Below the pieces are notes generated by a model that did not search any database, was not told the DNA's origin, and worked only from the letters and a program-made list of their open reading frames with translations. The translations under genes were made by a program, and so were the position numbers. From Blastomonas ursincola (GTDB lineage Bacteria; Pseudomonadota; Alphaproteobacteria; Sphingomonadales; Sphingomonadaceae): a stretch of 64,000 nt of DNA. Of the stretch, positions 8,249 through 15,578 are shown piece by piece; the first letter of the stretch is position 1; the number at the start of each line of letters is the position of its first letter. The stretch is taken from the NCBI RefSeq assembly GCF_013607875.1, contig NZ_VDES01000002.1, positions 124,001-188,000 on the forward strand. Reading direction: 5' to 3'.

Positions 8249-9236
8249 CTGGTCCGGCCCGGTCCAGACGCTCAACCATTTCATCGCCACGCTGCCGCTG
8301 CTCGTCTGGCGCGCGGACCGCGATGGCGCATGGTTGTGGGCAAGCCCGCAATGGGAGGCGTTCACTGGCCAGAGCGAGGCCGATTATGTAGGCGATGGCT
8401 GGCTCCGCGTCGTCCATCCCGACGATCGCGAAGCGGCGCAGACCGCGTGGAGCCTGGCCTCCGACCGGCAGAGCTTCGAGGTCGAATTCCGCATCCGCAA
8501 CGCGGAGGAGGATCGCTATTACTGGCACAAGACCCGCGCCGGTCCGGTCCATGGCGATGACGGAACGATCATCGAATGGCTGGGCACATCGACCGATATC
8601 GACGACCTCAAGCGACTGCGCGACCAGGAGCGGTCGCTGCTGGGGGAGTTGCAGCATCGCGTCCGCAACACGCTGGGCGTGGTGCGGGCGCTGTCGCGGC
8701 GCACGGCAGACCATTGCGATACCATTGAGGAATTCGTCGCCAAGTTCGACGGGCGCATCAACACCTTCGCGCGCACCCAGTCGCTGTCCACCCGATCGGC
8801 GAGCGGACAGGTCAATCTGGCCGATCTGGTCCATGACGAGCTGCTGAGCCACCACCTGAGCGACGAGGATCAGGTCCGCGCCGAAGGGCCGGACATCATG
8901 CTGGGGGTGAAGGCCGCGAACATGCTGGGCCTGGCCATCCACGAGCTGGCGAGCCATGCGGTGACCTTTGGCGATCCGGGCGATCCGCCGCCCCGGCTCC
9001 GGGTGCGCTGGGGCATCGACGACAGCGCCGCCAAACCGTTGCTCACCCTGGTGTGGAAGGAGGAGGGCCGCAATCTGGCCGATCCCGACCAGGCGCTGGG
9101 TGCGCTCGCCCGCGACTTTGTCGAACGCGCGCTGCATTACGAGATGGACGCGGAGACCGCGATCCAGACCTTGCCCGGCGGGCTGGTGTTCGATGTGCGG
9201 CTGCCGCTCGCGCGCGCGCAGGATCGCGACAGCTGA
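8238..9236 (+). CDS. PAS-HWE-type sensor histidine kinase, degenerate ATP site
   Basis: A 332-residue cytoplasmic protein with no membrane segment. Residues about 10-125 are a PAS fold (LVWRADRDGAWLWASPQWEA, RVVHPDDREAAQTAW, WLGTSTDIDDLK). The dimerisation/phosphoacceptor helix is ELQHRVRNTLGVVRALSRR, with His140. The ATPase part reads HELASHAVTFG and VWKEEGRN. In HWE kinases the N box is normally HELATNA; here the Asn is replaced by His240, and the usual GFG of the G box is not seen (ALGALARDF). ATP binding may therefore be impaired. I chose 8238 because AAGGAG ends 7 bases before it; in-frame starts at 8232 and 8175 are possible. Expected partner: the divergent receiver at 6961-7380. Confidence 0.82.
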   Translation: MPSSWSGPVQTLNHFIATLPLLVWRADRDGAWLWASPQWEAFTGQSEADYVGDGWLRVVHPDDREAAQTAWSLASDRQSFEVEFRIRNAEEDRYYWHKTRAGPVHGDDGTIIEWLGTSTDIDDLKRLRDQERSLLGELQHRVRNTLGVVRALSRRTADHCDTIEEFVAKFDGRINTFARTQSLSTRSASGQVNLADLVHDELLSHHLSDEDQVRAEGPDIMLGVKAANMLGLAIHELASHAVTFGDPGDPPPRLRVRWGIDDSAAKPLLTLVWKEEGRNLADPDQALGALARDFVERALHYEMDAETAIQTLPGGLVFDVRLPLARAQDRDS

Positions 9237-9316
9237 CCGAGGAATGTGCGGATTTTATCGGCACTTACCAACCCATGTGATGATCGCGGGCGGCCTCGGC
9301 GCCTACTCCTGACCCC

Positions 9317-9366
9317 GACACGGTGCCTTTACCCACCCCCCGACGAGCCTTGAGGGGCACCGTGTC
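9317..9366. repeat. 11-bp perfect inverted repeat with 28-base spacer
   Basis: GACACGGTGCC (9317-9327) and GGCACCGTGTC (9356-9366) are perfect reverse complements in the gap between the kinase and the SRPBCC gene. It could end the kinase transcript or act in the leader of the downstream genes. There is no T-tract directly after the right arm. Confidence 0.55.
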
Positions 9367-9395
9367 ACCATTGCTCGCAACCAGGGACACAGGCC

Positions 9396-10010
9396 ATGAC
9401 CATCGCCAACTGGGCCCGATACGGGCTCGCCGCCACGCTTGCCACTGCGGCAGGCGGGGTCCTGATCTATCGCCGCAAGCCGGGCATCAACCATGATGCC
9501 GCCCCCGCGCGCAGCGCCCGGCATCGCCGACGCTTCGGCGATTATCGCGTCACCGGCGCCACTGTCACCATCCGCGCCACCCCCGAGCAGATCCGCGCCT
9601 GCTGGCAAGGCAACGCGCAGCTCTGGTCGGCGCTCGAATATCTGCCCTTTCCCGAAGGCAACCAGCCCGACCTGCTGCTGCCGCCGTCCGAGCTGCGCGA
9701 CATGGCCTCGCGCCCGCTGCTCACCCGGATCGTCGCCGAGCGCGAGGACGAGCTGATCGCCTGGCGCTCCGAGGGCGAAGGCCATGCCGACATGCACGGC
9801 CGCCTGCGCTTTCGCGACAACGGGTCGAAGGGCACGGCGGTCGAGGTGATCATGGCGGTGCGTCCGCAGCATTTCGCCAGCGCGTGGAAGACCGAGGCGA
9901 TGATGGCCGAAGCGCTCAAGCTCGGCCTGCTGCGCGACCTGCGCCGGATGAAGATGCTGATCGAGACGGGCGAGATCGCCACCGCCCGGATGCGCCCCGA
10001 CGCGGCCTGA
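9396..10010 (+). CDS. SRPBCC (START/Bet v1-like) protein with N-terminal anchor
   Basis: A 204-residue protein. An N-terminal hydrophobic stretch (YGLAATLATAAGGVLIY) looks like a membrane anchor. It is followed by an SRPBCC/cyclase-like helix-grip domain with TGATVTIRATPEQIRACW, LITWRSEG-like strands (DELIAWRSEGEGHADMHG) and KGTAVEVIMAVRP. Such domains bind hydrophobic ligands; no catalytic residues can be assigned. It is 44 bp upstream of a zinc-dependent alcohol dehydrogenase, and the pair SRPBCC plus ADH recurs in proteobacterial accessory regions, so they are probably one operon with the small PLDc_N gene after them. Confidence 0.72.
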   Translation: MTIANWARYGLAATLATAAGGVLIYRRKPGINHDAAPARSARHRRRFGDYRVTGATVTIRATPEQIRACWQGNAQLWSALEYLPFPEGNQPDLLLPPSELRDMASRPLLTRIVAEREDELIAWRSEGEGHADMHGRLRFRDNGSKGTAVEVIMAVRPQHFASAWKTEAMMAEALKLGLLRDLRRMKMLIETGEIATARMRPDAA

Positions 10011-10054
10011 GCCGCGGCGTATCGCCGACCCAGCAAGACAGAGGAATCCAAGCC

Positions 10055-11224
10055 ATGCGAGCTGCCACCTTCCAGGGCAAGGGCGATATCGACGTCCGCC
10101 AGATGCCCGATCCCGCCATCGTCAACCCGCGCGACTGCATCATCGAGGTCACCTCCACCGCGATCTGCGGGTCGGACTTGCACCTGTATGACGGCGTCAT
10201 TCCCGGCGTCGCAAAGGACGACATTCTGGGCCATGAGTTCATGGGCCGCGTCGTCGCGACCGGCAAGGAAAGCACGCTCGAAGTCGGCCAGCGCGTCGTC
10301 GTGCCCTTCACCATCTTCTGCGGCCAGTGCTTCCATTGTTCGGAGCAGCGCTACAGCAACTGTGACAACAGCTGCCCGGTCGAGGACCAGGAGGTTGCCG
10401 AAAAGGCCTTTGGCCACCCGATGGCGGGCATGTTCGGCTATTCGCACCTGACCGGCGGCTTTGCCGGGGGCCAGGCCGAATATGTCCGCATCCCCTATTC
10501 GGACGTCGTGCCGCTGGTGGTCCCCGAGGACATTCCCGACGAGCGGCTGCTGTTCCTCTCGGACATCCTGCCCACCGGCTGGATGGCCGCGCTCAATGCC
10601 GAGATCGCGCCGGGGGACACCATCGCGGTCTGGGGCTGCGGCCCGGTGGGGCTGTTCGCGATCCTCAGCGCCTTCCAGCAAAAGGCCGGGCGCGTCATCG
10701 CGATCGACGGGGTCAAGGGCCGGCTCGACATGGCCGAGCAGCTGGGCGCCGAGCCGGTCAATTTCCACGAAACCGACATTCTCGATGCGCTCAAGCAGAT
10801 GACCGGCGGCGTCGGCCCCGATGCGGTGATCGACGCGGTCGGCATGGAAGCGCACGGGTTTGCGATCGACAATATCGCCGACCGGATCAAGCAGACCGTC
10901 GGCATCGGTCAGGACCGTGCGCATGTGCTGCGCCAGGCGATCATGGCCTGCCGCAAGGGCGGGCGCGTCTCGGTTCCCGGCGTCTATGGCGGCAAGGCCG
11001 ATCTGTTTCCGCTGGGCGCGCTGATGCAGAAGGGGCTGCAGCTGCGCACCGGCCAGACGCATGTCCGGCGTTTTACGGCGGAACTGCTCGACCTCATCGA
11101 GCGTGATGTCATCGATCCCAGTTTCCTGATCAGCCACCGCCTGCCGCTCGACGAGGCAGCGACCGGTTATCGCAATTTCCGGGACCATCAGGACGAATGG
11201 ATCAAGGTGGTCATGCACCCCTGA
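10055..11224 (+). CDS. Zinc-dependent alcohol dehydrogenase (MDR family)
   Basis: A 389-residue medium-chain dehydrogenase, close in layout to glutathione-independent formaldehyde dehydrogenase-like proteins. Catalytic zinc ligands are seen in AICGSDLHLYD (Cys) and ILGHEFMGRV (His-Glu). The structural zinc lobe is CGQCFHCSEQRYSNC. The NAD(P) fold is WGCGPVGLFAIL, followed by RVIAIDGVKGRLDMA. The start at 10055 has GAGGAA nine bases upstream; the reading frame stays open further upstream but without coding character. Substrate is unknown: aldehydes or alcohols, possibly in solvent or aldehyde stress. Neighbours are an SRPBCC protein and a small membrane protein. Confidence 0.88.
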   Translation: MRAATFQGKGDIDVRQMPDPAIVNPRDCIIEVTSTAICGSDLHLYDGVIPGVAKDDILGHEFMGRVVATGKESTLEVGQRVVVPFTIFCGQCFHCSEQRYSNCDNSCPVEDQEVAEKAFGHPMAGMFGYSHLTGGFAGGQAEYVRIPYSDVVPLVVPEDIPDERLLFLSDILPTGWMAALNAEIAPGDTIAVWGCGPVGLFAILSAFQQKAGRVIAIDGVKGRLDMAEQLGAEPVNFHETDILDALKQMTGGVGPDAVIDAVGMEAHGFAIDNIADRIKQTVGIGQDRAHVLRQAIMACRKGGRVSVPGVYGGKADLFPLGALMQKGLQLRTGQTHVRRFTAELLDLIERDVIDPSFLISHRLPLDEAATGYRNFRDHQDEWIKVVMHP

Positions 11225-11247
11225 TCCCCACGCAAGGAACCCAAGCC

Positions 11248-11427
11248 ATGGAATACAGCATTTTCGGCATCGTCATCCTGATCCTGGATGTGATTGCGCT
11301 GTTCAGCGTCTGGGCCAGCGGTGCCACCACCGCGACCAAATTGCTCTGGACGCTGCTCATCGTCATCCTTCCGGTGATCGGCCTGATCGCCTGGTTCTTC
11401 CTCGGCCCCAAGCGCGGGCGGGTCTGA
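11248..11427 (+). CDS. Small membrane protein, PLDc_N domain
   Basis: A 59-residue protein with two transmembrane helices (SIFGIVILILDVIALFSVWA and LLWTLLIVILPVIGLIAWF) and a basic tail ending GPKRGRV. This matches the PLDc_N domain, known as the N-terminal membrane part of cardiolipin synthases but also found as stand-alone small proteins. It cannot be a synthase by itself because no HKD motif is present. It lies 23 bp after the alcohol dehydrogenase, with AAGGAAC upstream of the ATG. Confidence 0.75.
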   Translation: MEYSIFGIVILILDVIALFSVWASGATTATKLLWTLLIVILPVIGLIAWFFLGPKRGRV

Positions 11428-11439
11428 CCCGGAGCACGC

Positions 11440-11946
11440 CTAGCGGGGCGGCAGAATGAACGCTCCCAGCGCACGCCAGGCTTCGGCCTTGGCGGCGAGG
11501 GGCAGCGTATAGGCCGGGCTGCTCGACGGCAACGCCAGGATCGGCAGATCCAGCCCGGCAAGCGCGCGCATCGCGCCCTTCGCCGCCAGCGCACCGTTGC
11601 AGCCGATCGCGCGCAGATGCGGCAGGCTCTCGACCAGCGGGCGGAGCGGATTGGCCACGGCATCCCGGATATCGCCATCCAGGCTCGATCCGCGCCGCGC
11701 CGAGCCAATCACATCCCAAAGCCCGACCCCGCGCGCGCCGAGCCGCGCGAGCCGCTCCGGATAATCGAGCGCAACCAGCGATTCGCCGATCACCCCTTCC
11801 ATCAGCGTCCAGAAATGGTTGCGCGGATGCCCGTAATAGCGCGACGCCGCCAGCGAGGCGCGCCCGGGCAGGCTACCCAGCACCAGCAATGTGCAAACAT
11901 CCGGGATAACCGGCGGCAGGCCGATCAGCCGCTCGGGCCCGGTCAT
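11440..11946 (-). CDS. DNA-deoxyinosine glycosylase (UDG superfamily, family 6-like)
   Basis: A 168-residue uracil-DNA glycosylase superfamily member. The first motif LVLGSLPGRASLAASRYYGH and the following PRNHFW match the hypoxanthine-DNA glycosylase group rather than classical Ung or Mug; the late motif is ALPSSSPAYT. Such enzymes remove deaminated purines (hypoxanthine) and start base-excision repair. The start overlaps the stop of the Ycf48-like gene by 4 bp (ATGA), so the two are translationally coupled. It converges with the PLDc_N gene with only 12 bp between the stops. Confidence 0.8.
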   Translation of the reverse strand: MTGPERLIGLPPVIPDVCTLLVLGSLPGRASLAASRYYGHPRNHFWTLMEGVIGESLVALDYPERLARLGARGVGLWDVIGSARRGSSLDGDIRDAVANPLRPLVESLPHLRAIGCNGALAAKGAMRALAGLDLPILALPSSSPAYTLPLAAKAEAWRALGAFILPPR

Positions 11947-13079
11947 GTCAGGTCGAGCCGGCTGACCTGCTGTCCGATGGCGAACACGCGCTTTCCGCCG
12001 CCATGCTCGACGATGCGGATCTTGTTGACCGCCGGGCCCATCGCATCGACGCGCGTCCAGCTCTGCCCACCGTCGCGCGTCTCGAAGCCGCAGGCGCGCG
12101 TCCCCACCCAGCCATGCTCGGCATCGGCAAAGCCGATACCGAAGGTGCGGGTGCCGGGCACCTGGGTCAGCGCGATCTCCTGCCAGCTCGCACCGCCATC
12201 GGTCGTCTTGATGACCAGCCGCACCGGATTGCTCTCGTCATAGGACTGGACGGTGGCATAGCCGACCAGCGGCGTCGGGAAGCTCATCTTCCAGATGTTC
12301 TCGAAAGCGCGCGTGCCGCGATAGGCGGTCTGCCAGCTATTGCCGCCGTCGCGGGTGCGCAGGATCAGCGCCTGGCCCTTCTCCACTTCCGCCGATGTGC
12401 TCGCGGCGATCAGCCCATGCTGCGCATCGTGGAAATGCACGTCGAGGATCATCCCCGCCTGCGCGCTCAGATCGATCGTCCGCCAGCTTTCGCCGCCATC
12501 TTCGGAGCGCAGCACGAAGGCGGGACCTCCGACGCGCCCTGCGGCGTGGATCACCGGGACGTTGCGCGTCTCCCCCTGGAAGATGCGGCGCTGCGGCAGG
12601 ATATGGATGGCACAGATGCCGCCATTGGCCGGAAAGCCGCTGACGGGCACCGGCGTCCAGCTGATGCCTCCGTCGCGCGTGCGATAGAGCGGGTTCTGAT
12701 CGGTGACGCCGGGATAATAGCCGGTGCCGACATTGCCGAGAAACCCGTTTTCGGCATCGACAAAGCCGAGCGCGCGGATGAACGTGCCCGGCCGGTCCCA
12801 GAGCTTCTCCCAGCTCTCGCCGCCATCGCGCGTTGCAAAGAGCTTGCCCGCGCCGTTGCCGTACCACGCCAGCTCGCCCCCGGGCAGCGCCGAGAGATCA
12901 TCCTGCTTGCCCTTGTACACCTCGGTCGCGAGCGTCTTCCAGCCCGATGCTGCCGACTCGGCGCTGAGGCGCGCGGGCAAGGCCAGCAGGGCGGCAAGCC
13001 CCAGCGCGGAGCGACGGGTGCACGAGGTCATGCTGGGCTGCGCGGCGAGCGGAGCAAACTGATCGGGAAAACGGGTCAT
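11943..13079 (-). CDS. Ycf48-like/BNR beta-propeller, exported
   Basis: A 378-residue protein with a signal sequence (TRRSALGLAALLALPARLSA, an RR pair compatible with Tat or a Sec signal) and repeated BNR/Asp-box-like units: TRDGGESWEKLW, TRDGGISWTPV, SEDGGESWRTI, TRDGGNSWQTAY, TTDGGASWQEI and TRDGGQSWTRV. This is the Ycf48/HCF136-type propeller. In cyanobacteria and plants it helps photosystem II assembly, but members occur in many non-photosynthetic bacteria with unknown roles. The start at 13079 has GGAGGA six bases upstream. It is coupled by a 4-bp overlap to the glycosylase gene. Confidence 0.8.
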   Translation of the reverse strand: MTRFPDQFAPLAAQPSMTSCTRRSALGLAALLALPARLSAESAASGWKTLATEVYKGKQDDLSALPGGELAWYGNGAGKLFATRDGGESWEKLWDRPGTFIRALGFVDAENGFLGNVGTGYYPGVTDQNPLYRTRDGGISWTPVPVSGFPANGGICAIHILPQRRIFQGETRNVPVIHAAGRVGGPAFVLRSEDGGESWRTIDLSAQAGMILDVHFHDAQHGLIAASTSAEVEKGQALILRTRDGGNSWQTAYRGTRAFENIWKMSFPTPLVGYATVQSYDESNPVRLVIKTTDGGASWQEIALTQVPGTRTFGIGFADAEHGWVGTRACGFETRDGGQSWTRVDAMGPAVNKIRIVEHGGGKRVFAIGQQVSRLDLT

Positions 13080-13216
13080 GCGCGATCCTCCAGGCTAGGG
13101 GCAAAGCCCGAAGGTGTTGGGCCGCCCGCGGCCGCGCCACGATTATTCGACAGACGGCATTGCCCGACACGGAGTCAGTTACAACGGAGCGATCCGAGTG
13201 CGGCGATGGTGGAGAA

Positions 13217-13290
13217 TGGATGCCCCCCAAGGATTCGAACCTTGATTAACGGAGTCAGAGTCCGTGGTCTTACCATTAGACGAAGGGGCA
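13217..13290 (-). tRNA. tRNA-Gln (CUG anticodon)
   Basis: Read on the minus strand, a full cloverleaf is seen: acceptor TGCCCCT pairs with GGGGGCA, the anticodon stem ACGGA/TCCGT encloses the loop CTCTGAC with anticodon CTG, and the T arm is AAGG/CCTT around TTCGAAT. CCA is encoded (13217-13219). Confidence 0.93.
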
Positions 13291-13465
13291 ATAGGCGGTC
13301 GCAATTAGGCGCGTCGGCGAACGCGGTCAAGACCCAAATCGCGACGAATTTGTGCCAAGCTTGCGCATTCGTCGCATATTGGCTAGCCTTTGCCCCAAGT
13401 ACCGGCGAAGCGTGGACATATCGGCCGCGCGGGCATGCCCGGATGAGAAAAAGAGCGATTTTGGC

Positions 13466-14695
13466 ATGGTGGAGCGACCCACATCCATGCCGCAGGCCGA
13501 ATCCCCCGCAATCACGCCGCCTGATGGTGGCAAGGTTGCCAAGGAACTGGCCAATCCCGCCAGAAATGGCCGGAATGCGGCACGACAGCGAGGCAGATCC
13601 AAGACTGCCGTCCAGCAGGGCCAGCGCGGCCCGGGGCCCGCACCGACGCGAATCACCGAATCAAGGCCGGCAAGGAATGGGCAGGGCGATCGTGGCGGCT
13701 GGAACGCCCGGCGCGCCTATGCCGCGATCGACCTGGGCACCAACAACTGCCGGTTGCTGATCGCCAAACCGGCGGCCGACGGGTTCGTTGTCGTCGATGC
13801 GTTTTCGCGCGTCGTGCGGCTGGGCGAGGGCTTGGGCCAGAGCGGACGGCTGAGCGACGCGGCAATGGACCGCGCGGTCGCCGCATTGTCGATCTGCGCC
13901 GACAAGCTGCGCCGCCGTCATGTCGCGCTGGCGCGGTCGGTGGCGACCGAGGCGTGCCGCAAGGCGAGCAACGGCCCAGCGTTCATTGAGCGCGTGCGGC
14001 GCGAGACCGGGATCGTGCTCGACATCATCACCGCCGAGGAAGAGGCGCGGCTCGCGGTCCTCGGCTGTCATATCCTGCTCGAACCTGGCGACGGCCCGGC
14101 ACTGATCTTCGATATCGGCGGCGGATCGACCGAGCTGGTGCTGGTCGACAGCTCGGGCCCGGTGCCCGACATTCTCGACTGGATGAGCGTGCCCTGGGGC
14201 GTGGTGACGCTGACCGAGAGCGAGCGCTTCGATCATGACGATCCCGAATCGCGCGCGGCCGCCTATGCGCGCATGCGAGCGCGGGTGATGGACGGCTTTG
14301 CCCCCTTTGCCCGCCGGTTGCCGGAGCTGCCCGATGCAGAGCGGCGGCTGCTCGGCACCAGCGGCACGGTGACGACGCTCGCCAGTCTGCATCTCGACCT
14401 GCCCTGCTACAATCGCGACGCGATCGACGGGCTGATCGTGCCGTCCGAATCGATGCGCGCCATCAGCGCGCGGCTGGCAGGCATGAGCCTGAACCAGCGG
14501 CGCGAACTGCCCTGCATCGGCAAGGAGCGCGCCGATCTGGTGGTGGCGGGCTGCGCCATTCTCGAATCGATCCTCGACATCTGGCCCGCCATGCGGCTGG
14601 GCGTCGCCGATCGCGGCATTCGCGAGGGCATCTTGCGCGCATTGATGGGCAAGGATGCGCCGCAGCCGCGCTCCGCGCACGAGCAACGCGCATGA
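13466..14695 (+). CDS. ppx: Exopolyphosphatase / guanosine pentaphosphate phosphatase family
   Basis: A 409-residue member of the Ppx/GppA family (ASKHA fold). Key blocks are YAAIDLGTNNCRLLI (phosphate 1), ATEACRKASNG, ITAEEEARLAVLG, IFDIGGGSTELVLV (phosphate 2) and LGTSGTVTTLASLHLDL. It hydrolyses polyphosphate or pppGpp. The catalytic part starts only at about residue 90; the residues before it are a low-complexity, basic, probably disordered extension. The true start may therefore be later: 13487 is as good as 13466. It overlaps rlmE by 4 bp (ATGA), the common alphaproteobacterial order ppx-rlmE. Confidence 0.85.
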   Translation: MVERPTSMPQAESPAITPPDGGKVAKELANPARNGRNAARQRGRSKTAVQQGQRGPGPAPTRITESRPARNGQGDRGGWNARRAYAAIDLGTNNCRLLIAKPAADGFVVVDAFSRVVRLGEGLGQSGRLSDAAMDRAVAALSICADKLRRRHVALARSVATEACRKASNGPAFIERVRRETGIVLDIITAEEEARLAVLGCHILLEPGDGPALIFDIGGGSTELVLVDSSGPVPDILDWMSVPWGVVTLTESERFDHDDPESRAAAYARMRARVMDGFAPFARRLPELPDAERRLLGTSGTVTTLASLHLDLPCYNRDAIDGLIVPSESMRAISARLAGMSLNQRRELPCIGKERADLVVAGCAILESILDIWPAMRLGVADRGIREGILRALMGKDAPQPRSAHEQRA

Positions 14696-15483
14696 GCGGC
14701 GACGGCAAGCAGGGTAGCGGTTCCGGAGGCTCTGGCGGCAAAGGCGGATCGGGCGGGGGCAGGATCCCCGGCGACAGCCGGCGCAAGGCGACCGGAAAAT
14801 ATGGCGATGGCCTCAAGCAGCGGGTCAAGACCGCGCGCGGGCGCACCGCCTCGTCCAACCGCTGGCTCGAGCGCCAGCTCAACGATCCCTATGTCCGCAA
14901 GGCCAAGGCCGAAGGCTATCGCAGCCGCGCGGTGTACAAGCTGGTCGAGCTCGACGAGAAATTCGCCATCGTGCGCAAGGCGCGGCATGTGGTCGATCTC
15001 GGCATCGCGCCGGGCGGCTGGTCGCAGCTGGTGCGCCGGGTCAATCCCAAGGCGGCGGTGGTCGGCATCGATCTGCTGCCGGTCGACCCGATCGAGGGTG
15101 TCACCATCTTCCAGATGGACTTCATGGCCGATGAGGCGCCGGACAAGCTCATCGATGCGCTCGGCGGCAGGCCCGATCTGGTGCTGTCCGACATGGCGGC
15201 GAACACCGTCGGCCACAAGCAGACCGATCATCTGCGCACCATGGGGCTGGTCGAGGCGGCGGCGCATTTCGCGGTCGATCAGCTGGTCGAGGGTGGGACC
15301 TTCGTCGCCAAGGTGCTGGCCGGCGGCACCGACAACGATCTGCTCACCCTGCTCAAGCAGCATTTCAAGACCGTGAAGCACGCCAAGCCGCCTGCCAGCC
15401 GCAAGGGCAGCAACGAATGGTATGTCGTGGCGCAAGGTCGCAAACCGCGAGCAGCGTCTGCGGGCGGCGACGAACTGGCCTGA
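14692..15483 (+). CDS. rlmE: 23S rRNA (uridine 2552-2'-O) methyltransferase
   Basis: A 263-residue RlmE/FtsJ protein. A Gly/Ser/Lys-rich N-terminal extension of about 45 residues precedes the catalytic core: YRSRAVYKLVELDEKF (first catalytic Lys), VVDLGIAPGGWSQL (AdoMet site), LSDMAANTVG (catalytic Asp) and FVAKVLAGG (catalytic Lys). The final catalytic Glu is in KGSNEWYVVAQG. It methylates Um2552 in the A-loop of 23S rRNA and aids large-subunit assembly. It starts inside the ppx stop codon, so expression is coupled to ppx. Confidence 0.95.
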   Translation: MSGDGKQGSGSGGSGGKGGSGGGRIPGDSRRKATGKYGDGLKQRVKTARGRTASSNRWLERQLNDPYVRKAKAEGYRSRAVYKLVELDEKFAIVRKARHVVDLGIAPGGWSQLVRRVNPKAAVVGIDLLPVDPIEGVTIFQMDFMADEAPDKLIDALGGRPDLVLSDMAANTVGHKQTDHLRTMGLVEAAAHFAVDQLVEGGTFVAKVLAGGTDNDLLTLLKQHFKTVKHAKPPASRKGSNEWYVVAQGRKPRAASAGGDELA

Positions 15484-15578
15484 AACTGGGGGTGATTCGC
15501 CTTGCCCCGCGGGGCGGAATGGCGATGCTGGGGGCTGATGCAGCCTGAACGATGCGCTGCCATGGACGCGGGGGCGGC

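Noticed and set aside
11943-13079. Photosystem II assembly factor
   Set aside because: Ycf48-like propellers are widespread in non-photosynthetic bacteria, and nothing photosynthetic is in the window.
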